From Candidatus Solincola jinzensis (GTDB lineage: Bacteria > Actinomycetota > Geothermincolia > Geothermincolales > RBG-13-55-18), in assembly GCA_015711875.1 (NCBI GenBank), contig JACVJG010000224.1:1-5650 (forward strand): 5,650 nt of DNA, read 5' to 3'. Both the position numbers and the translations under genes were made by a program. This document shows positions 4,034-5,650 of this stretch, piece after piece; position 1 is the stretch's first letter; every line of letters begins with the position of its first letter. Under the pieces are notes generated by a model. That model saw only the letters and a list, made by a program, of their open reading frames with translations. It did no database searches and was not told the DNA's origin.

Positions 4034-5188
4034 ATGGCACTGAGTCTGTTTTTCACCGAGGAACACGAGATGCTGCGCCAGAGCATCCGCGAGTTTGTGG
4101 AGAAAGAGCTGGCGCCCCACGCCGAGGAGTGGGAAGAGGAGGGGATGTTCCCCGACTGGGTGTTCAAACGCATGGGAGAGCTTGGTTACCTGGGCCTCCA
4201 TTACCCCGAGGAGTACGGGGGTGGGGGTGGCGATTATTTCACCAACATCGTGCTGGCGGAGGAGATAACGCGCAGTGGCTCGGGCAGCCTGGGCATGGCC
4301 ATCGCGGTGCAGGTAGGCATGGCCACCCCACCTATCCTCGCCTTCGGCACCGAGGAGCAGAAGCAGAAGTACCTGGTGCCGGCGATCAAGGGCGAGAAGA
4401 TCGCCTGCCTGGGCATCACCGAGCCGGGAGCTGGCTCCGACGTCGCCAGCATCACCACCTACGCCGAGAAGATCGACGGGGGCTGGAGGGTCAACGGCAA
4501 CAAGATCTTCATCACCAACGGCTACCGCGCCGACTTCATGACCCTAGTGGCCCGCACCGAGAAGACCAAGGGATATAAGGGCATGAGCCTTTTCCTGGTG
4601 GACACGGACACGCCGGGCTTCGTGGTCAACCGCAAGCTGGACAAGGTGGGGTGCCGCGCCTCCGACACCGCGGAGATATTCTTCGAGGACATGGTGATCC
4701 CCGAGGACGCCCTGCTGGGCGAGGAGGGACGCGGCTTCTACAACATCATGTGGGAGCTGCAGGGGGAGCGGCTTATAGGCTCCGCCCTGGCCATCGCTGG
4801 CGCCAAGCTGACCCTGGAAGGGGTCATCGCCTACACCAAGGAACGCGTGCAGTTCGGAAAGCCCATCTGCAAGAACCAGGCCATCGCCCACCGCCTCGCC
4901 GACCTGGCCACCAAGATCGAGGCGGCGCAGGCCCTCATCTACCTCACCGCCTGGAAGGTGGACCAGGGCGAGTACCCGGTGAAGGAGATCTCCATGGCCA
5001 AGCTCATGAGCGCCCAGGTGGCCTTCGAGGTGGCGGACGAGGCCCTGCAGTTCATGGGCGGCTATGGCTACATGATGGAGTACCCTGTGCAGCGCTCCTG
5101 GAGAGACGCGCGACTGGGGCGCATCGGCGGCGGCACGGACGAGATCATGCGCGAGATCATCGCCACCACCATGGGCCTTTACGCGTAG
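4034..5188 (+). CDS. Acyl-CoA dehydrogenase (FAD-dependent)
   Basis: A complete 384-residue flavoenzyme that oxidises an acyl-CoA thioester to the trans-2-enoyl-CoA, passing electrons to an electron-transfer flavoprotein. The three domains are in order: N-terminal helical (about 6–120), central beta (about 121–225) and C-terminal helical (about 230–380). Both family signatures are visible: GITEPGAGSDVAS (127–139) and the pattern from Q339 to D358 (key residues G342, G343, G345, E349, R354, D358). The glutamate found in medium-chain enzymes just before the GT of EGT is replaced by G366 (IGGGTDEIM). Instead E245 in QGERLIG aligns with the base used by isovaleryl-CoA and long-chain dehydrogenases, so the enzyme should be active. 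Chain length or branching preference cannot be fixed. The ATG has AAAGGAG six bases upstream. The gene is divergent from one maoC and convergent with another. Confidence 0.96.
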   Translation: MALSLFFTEEHEMLRQSIREFVEKELAPHAEEWEEEGMFPDWVFKRMGELGYLGLHYPEEYGGGGGDYFTNIVLAEEITRSGSGSLGMAIAVQVGMATPPILAFGTEEQKQKYLVPAIKGEKIACLGITEPGAGSDVASITTYAEKIDGGWRVNGNKIFITNGYRADFMTLVARTEKTKGYKGMSLFLVDTDTPGFVVNRKLDKVGCRASDTAEIFFEDMVIPEDALLGEEGRGFYNIMWELQGERLIGSALAIAGAKLTLEGVIAYTKERVQFGKPICKNQAIAHRLADLATKIEAAQALIYLTAWKVDQGEYPVKEISMAKLMSAQVAFEVADEALQFMGGYGYMMEYPVQRSWRDARLGRIGGGTDEIMREIIATTMGLYA

Positions 5189-5244
5189 GCCGACACGCTT
5201 TTAGCAAGGGCCTGGAGCCAGCAAGGGATTTACCAGCACGATAA

Positions 5245-5269
5245 AAGGGGCGCGGAAACCGCGCCCCTT
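5245..5269 (-). terminator. Intrinsic terminator between convergent genes
   Basis: An 11-base-pair perfect stem (AAGGGGCGCGG with its complement) has a three-base loop. On the minus strand it is followed by TTTTAT, a good terminator for the MaoC-like gene whose stop lies about 53 bases upstream. On the plus strand, 56 bases after the dehydrogenase stop, the stem is followed by only two Ts within its own arm and then GGCC, so it would be a weaker terminator there, though it may serve both transcripts. Confidence 0.75.
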
Positions 5270-5322
5270 GGCCGTTGAACCTGGATGGAGCGTAAAAGAA
5301 AGCCCTTTTTCGGCGCCCGGGG

Positions 5323-5650
5323 TCAGGGAAGATAGACGGTGGCCTCGCCGCCCTTGAGGACATCGCTGCCGTCGGCCTTCTCTGCCCACACGTCCAGCAC
5401 CACCAGATTGCCCTCGAGTTTTTCCCTCACCTTGCCCTTGAAGATCACCGTGTCGCCGGGGATGACCATGCCGCGGAACTGGCAGGAGAGCTTCTTGAGA
5501 TAGCCGGGGTCGCCGATCCAGTCCACCACCGTCTTGCCCAGCAGGGCCATGTTGAAAAGGCCGTGCGCGATGACGTCGGGGAGCATGGCCACTTCCTTGG
5601 CGAAGTAGGGGTTGGTGTGGATGGGGTTGAAGTCGCCGCTCGCCCCGGCG
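5323..5650 (-). CDS. MaoC-like hotdog dehydratase, C-terminal 108 residues (cut by right window edge)
   Basis: The frame is open from the right edge (first full codon at 5649) to a TGA at 5323–5325. It begins AGASGDFNPIHTNPYFAKE, containing the hydratase signature SGDxNPIH with the expected catalytic Asp and His, followed by LPDVIAHGLFNMALL, the glycine-rich IAHG segment. The ATG and GTG codons near 5586–5592 lie inside this conserved domain and are not the true start. The N-terminal part, perhaps 25–40 residues for a single-domain protein or more if it is fused, lies outside. Such proteins hydrate 2-enoyl-CoAs. Some occur as paired N- and C-type hotdog subunits, and the partner could be the next gene to the right. 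The gene is convergent with the acyl-CoA dehydrogenase gene and shares the terminator region with it. Confidence 0.9.
   Translation of the reverse strand, partial: AGASGDFNPIHTNPYFAKEVAMLPDVIAHGLFNMALLGKTVVDWIGDPGYLKKLSCQFRGMVIPGDTVIFKGKVREKLEGNLVVLDVWAEKADGSDVLKGGEATVYLP

Noticed and set aside
4129..5244. Plus-strand frames at 4129–4578 and 4651–5244 inside the dehydrogenase gene
   Set aside because: They are the +2 shadow frame of the intact dehydrogenase, with Gly/Arg/His-rich products and no motif. They do not indicate a frameshift because the dehydrogenase frame is unbroken.
5584..5592. GTG/ATG codons as the start of the right-hand MaoC gene
   Set aside because: The reading frame continues upstream to the window edge with the conserved SGDFNPIH catalytic motif, so these codons are internal.

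Overview
The window is high-GC chromosomal DNA from a bacterium, most likely a member of the Actinomycetota (Actinobacteria). The best lineage evidence is the pair DUF501 gene – short Ppx/GppA phosphatase gene, which matches the order known from mycobacteria (Rv1025–Rv1026). Strong GC bias at third codon positions, TTG starts and a probable leaderless promoter agree with this. The abundance of acyl-CoA and lipid genes (acyl-CoA dehydrogenase, two MaoC hotdog proteins, an SCP2-type protein) suggests a fatty-acid or other acyl-CoA degrading organism. The species cannot be named from this sequence. No mobile element, CRISPR array, tRNA or rRNA is visible.

Layout from left to right. 1–132 (minus): first 44 residues of an SCP2-type sterol/lipid-carrier domain protein, running off the left edge, with its own extended -10 promoter at 180–188. 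378–791 or 378–758 (minus): a stand-alone CheY-like receiver domain. 811–831: an intrinsic terminator (GCAA tetraloop plus T-tract) for the operon that follows. 897–1859 (minus): Ppx/GppA family phosphatase. 1861–2409 (minus): DUF501 protein, one base upstream of ppx and translationally coupled to it. Its promoter places the transcript start at or next to the ATG. 2410–3093: about 680 bases without a recognisable gene, with a perfect DnaA-box-like nonamer and several hairpins. 3094–3525 (minus): a MaoC-type (R)-enoyl-CoA hydratase. 3526–4033: a divergent intergenic region with promoters and palindromes. 4034–5188 (plus): an acyl-CoA dehydrogenase. 5189–5322: a convergent intergenic region with a strong hairpin whose T-tract lies on the minus strand. 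5323–5650 (minus): a second MaoC-type protein, whose N-terminus runs off the right edge.

How the genes may work together (inference): the acyl-CoA dehydrogenase would make a 2-enoyl-CoA and a MaoC hydratase could hydrate it, while the SCP2 protein may carry acyl or sterol ligands. The DUF501–ppx operon belongs to polyphosphate or (p)ppGpp metabolism. The receiver protein is a signalling element whose kinase is not in the window.

I found no clearly new system. The points most worth a second look are the leaderless DUF501–ppx operon separated from its usual eno–divIC neighbours, the long gene-free gap with a DnaA-box nonamer, the palindrome-rich promoter of the dehydrogenase gene, and the displaced catalytic glutamate in that enzyme.
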